In this document: piece by piece, positions 15,150 through 15,883 of the stretch
How positions within the stretch are numbered: position 1 is the stretch's first letter
Layout of the letters: every line of letters begins with the position of its first letter
Assembly: GCA_011049495.1 (NCBI GenBank)
Contig: DSBF01000028.1
Span: 1 to 15,883, forward strand
Length of the DNA: 15,883 nucleotides
DNA from: Ignavibacteria bacterium
Lineage (GTDB): Bacteria > Bacteroidota > Ignavibacteria > Ignavibacteriales > Melioribacteraceae
Reading direction: 5' to 3'
Made by a program: the position numbers and the translations under genes
The notes under the pieces: model-generated
Seen by the model: only the letters and a program-made list of their open reading frames with translations
Told to the model about the DNA's origin: nothing
The model's database searches: none

Positions 15150-15821
15150 ATGAAAATGATTAAGTACATACTGTTACCTGCTTTGTTAGTGTTCAACCTA
15201 TACGCGTTAAGTCCAACGTCAGTTGGGGTACTTACAAAAATTATTCAAACAGTTGAATATAAAGCAGTTGAGACCGAAAATTGGGGGAATGCAAAACTTG
15301 GTTCTGTAGTTTATGATGGTGATGAAGTAAGAACCGGAAGTCGTTCACTTGCACTTTTAAAATTTTTGGATAATTCTTTAATCAGAGTAAGAGAAAATTC
15401 CGTTGTTACCATTTATGGTTCAAAAGAAGATAGTAGATTAAACAAAAACACCTTTATCGAGAAAGGAAGAGTAGGGTTTGAAATTACTGATCAAGGAGAT
15501 GATGAGTTTAAGTTTACTACACCCACCGGAGTTGCCTCGATACGTGGTACAAAGGGCTTTTTTAATGTCCAATTAGATGGGGCAATGTTGATTTTTGTTA
15601 AGGAAGGCGTCGTTGAAATTGAAAGTCTCCTTGGCACAAAAGCTTCAGGTTCTGTTGGTGCAGGTAAATTAGCAAAAATAAATACTTCCGGTGATTTAGT
15701 AATTGAAGAAGCAAGTGAAGAATATGAAAATCAATTTCAAGCGATGGAAAAAGAAACAGTGAAGAAAATCAGAATTAAATTAAACAATGACGAAGAATTT
15801 CTTTTGGAATACTTAGACTAA
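15150..15821 (+). CDS. Exported stand-alone FecR-domain protein
   Basis: The 223-residue protein has an N-terminal signal peptide (about 1-20) and then a FecR-type beta domain (about 49-160). It contains KLGSVVYDGDEVRTGSRSLALL, then LIRVRENSVVTIYG, and the typical TPTGVASIRGTKGFFNV (124-140). After it comes an acidic helical tail. Classical FecR regulators have a cytoplasmic sigma-binding region and a transmembrane helix before this domain. Here there is only an export signal, so a direct anti-sigma role is unlikely. GGGAG (15141-15145) overlaps the stop of the preceding gene and lies 4 bases before the ATG at 15150; a second Met at 15156 is possible. Stand-alone FecR proteins are often encoded beside CHASE2-domain cyclases, which may be the partner beyond the window. 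Confidence 0.88.
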   Translation: MKMIKYILLPALLVFNLYALSPTSVGVLTKIIQTVEYKAVETENWGNAKLGSVVYDGDEVRTGSRSLALLKFLDNSLIRVRENSVVTIYGSKEDSRLNKNTFIEKGRVGFEITDQGDDEFKFTTPTGVASIRGTKGFFNVQLDGAMLIFVKEGVVEIESLLGTKASGSVGAGKLAKINTSGDLVIEEASEEYENQFQAMEKETVKKIRIKLNNDEEFLLEYLD

Positions 15822-15847
15822 AAACTTTAAACTAATATGAGGCTGCA

Positions 15848-15883
15848 ATGATTAAAGTGCGGTCATTTCTATGGTATTTTAGT
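15848..15883 (+). CDS. 5' end of a further gene, cut by the window
   Basis: An ATG at 15848 is preceded at 5 bases by GAGG (15839-15842) and opens an uninterrupted frame of 12 codons (MIKVRSFLWYFS) to the window end. The start is basic and then hydrophobic, as in a membrane protein or signal anchor. It follows the FecR gene by 26 bases on the same strand and is probably in its operon. Nothing more can be said; a CHASE2 or other sensor protein is a guess from the family context. Confidence 0.5.
   Translation, partial: MIKVRSFLWYFS

Noticed and set aside
1..15883. CRISPR arrays, tRNA genes, insertion sequences, prophage or defence genes
   Set aside because: No regularly spaced repeats, cloverleaf-like sequence, transposase, integrase or known defence domain was found by eye; gene content is mainly core.

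Overview
The window is AT-rich bacterial chromosome (my estimate is about 35% GC) carrying mostly housekeeping genes. Two traits point to the Bacteroidota/Chlorobi/Ignavibacteria (FCB) group: atpH-atpA-atpG ends without atpD-atpC, and possible promoters resemble the Bacteroidota pattern TTG-N~19-TAnnTTTG rather than TTGACA/TATAAT. Protein style, such as a long charged tail on ribosomal protein S16, a GHYKGID-type TrmD and a TPR protein with a loose lipobox, fits Ignavibacteria best. That placement is inferred from sequence flavour, not from a search.

Layout. Positions 9-3051 (+) hold the end of an ATP synthase operon: delta, alpha and gamma subunits. Positions 3105-6837 (+) hold a protein-targeting and translation cluster: ffh, rpsP, khpA, rimM, trmD, rplS. 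It has short gaps or overlaps and closes with a strong intrinsic terminator at 6855-6882. At 6901-7659 (+) lies a divergent protein resembling the MqnA/MqnD (menaquinone, futalosine pathway) fold. A hairpin at 7669-7701 separates it from a converging minus-strand operon.

The minus-strand operon (12029 down to 7717) reads adenosine-deaminase family enzyme, small unknown protein, urocanate hydratase, then a D-3-phosphoglycerate-dehydrogenase-like enzyme. The intergenic gaps are 3, 1 and 25 bases. The divergent 344-base spacer (12030-12373) holds possible promoters for both directions and an unexplained ~95-base imperfect inverted repeat with a nested hairpin.

From 12374 on (+) the genes look envelope-related or uncharacterised: a TPR protein with a signal peptide and possible lipobox, a strong terminator, a DUF3467 protein, then a secreted protein of unknown function followed by an exported stand-alone FecR-domain protein. 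The first 12 codons of a further gene run off the window. The last three could form an envelope-sensing module, but its decisive member lies outside. I saw no tRNA, rRNA, CRISPR array, transposase or phage gene. The least explained items are the MqnA-like protein, the inverted repeat at 12193-12287, and the exported FecR group.
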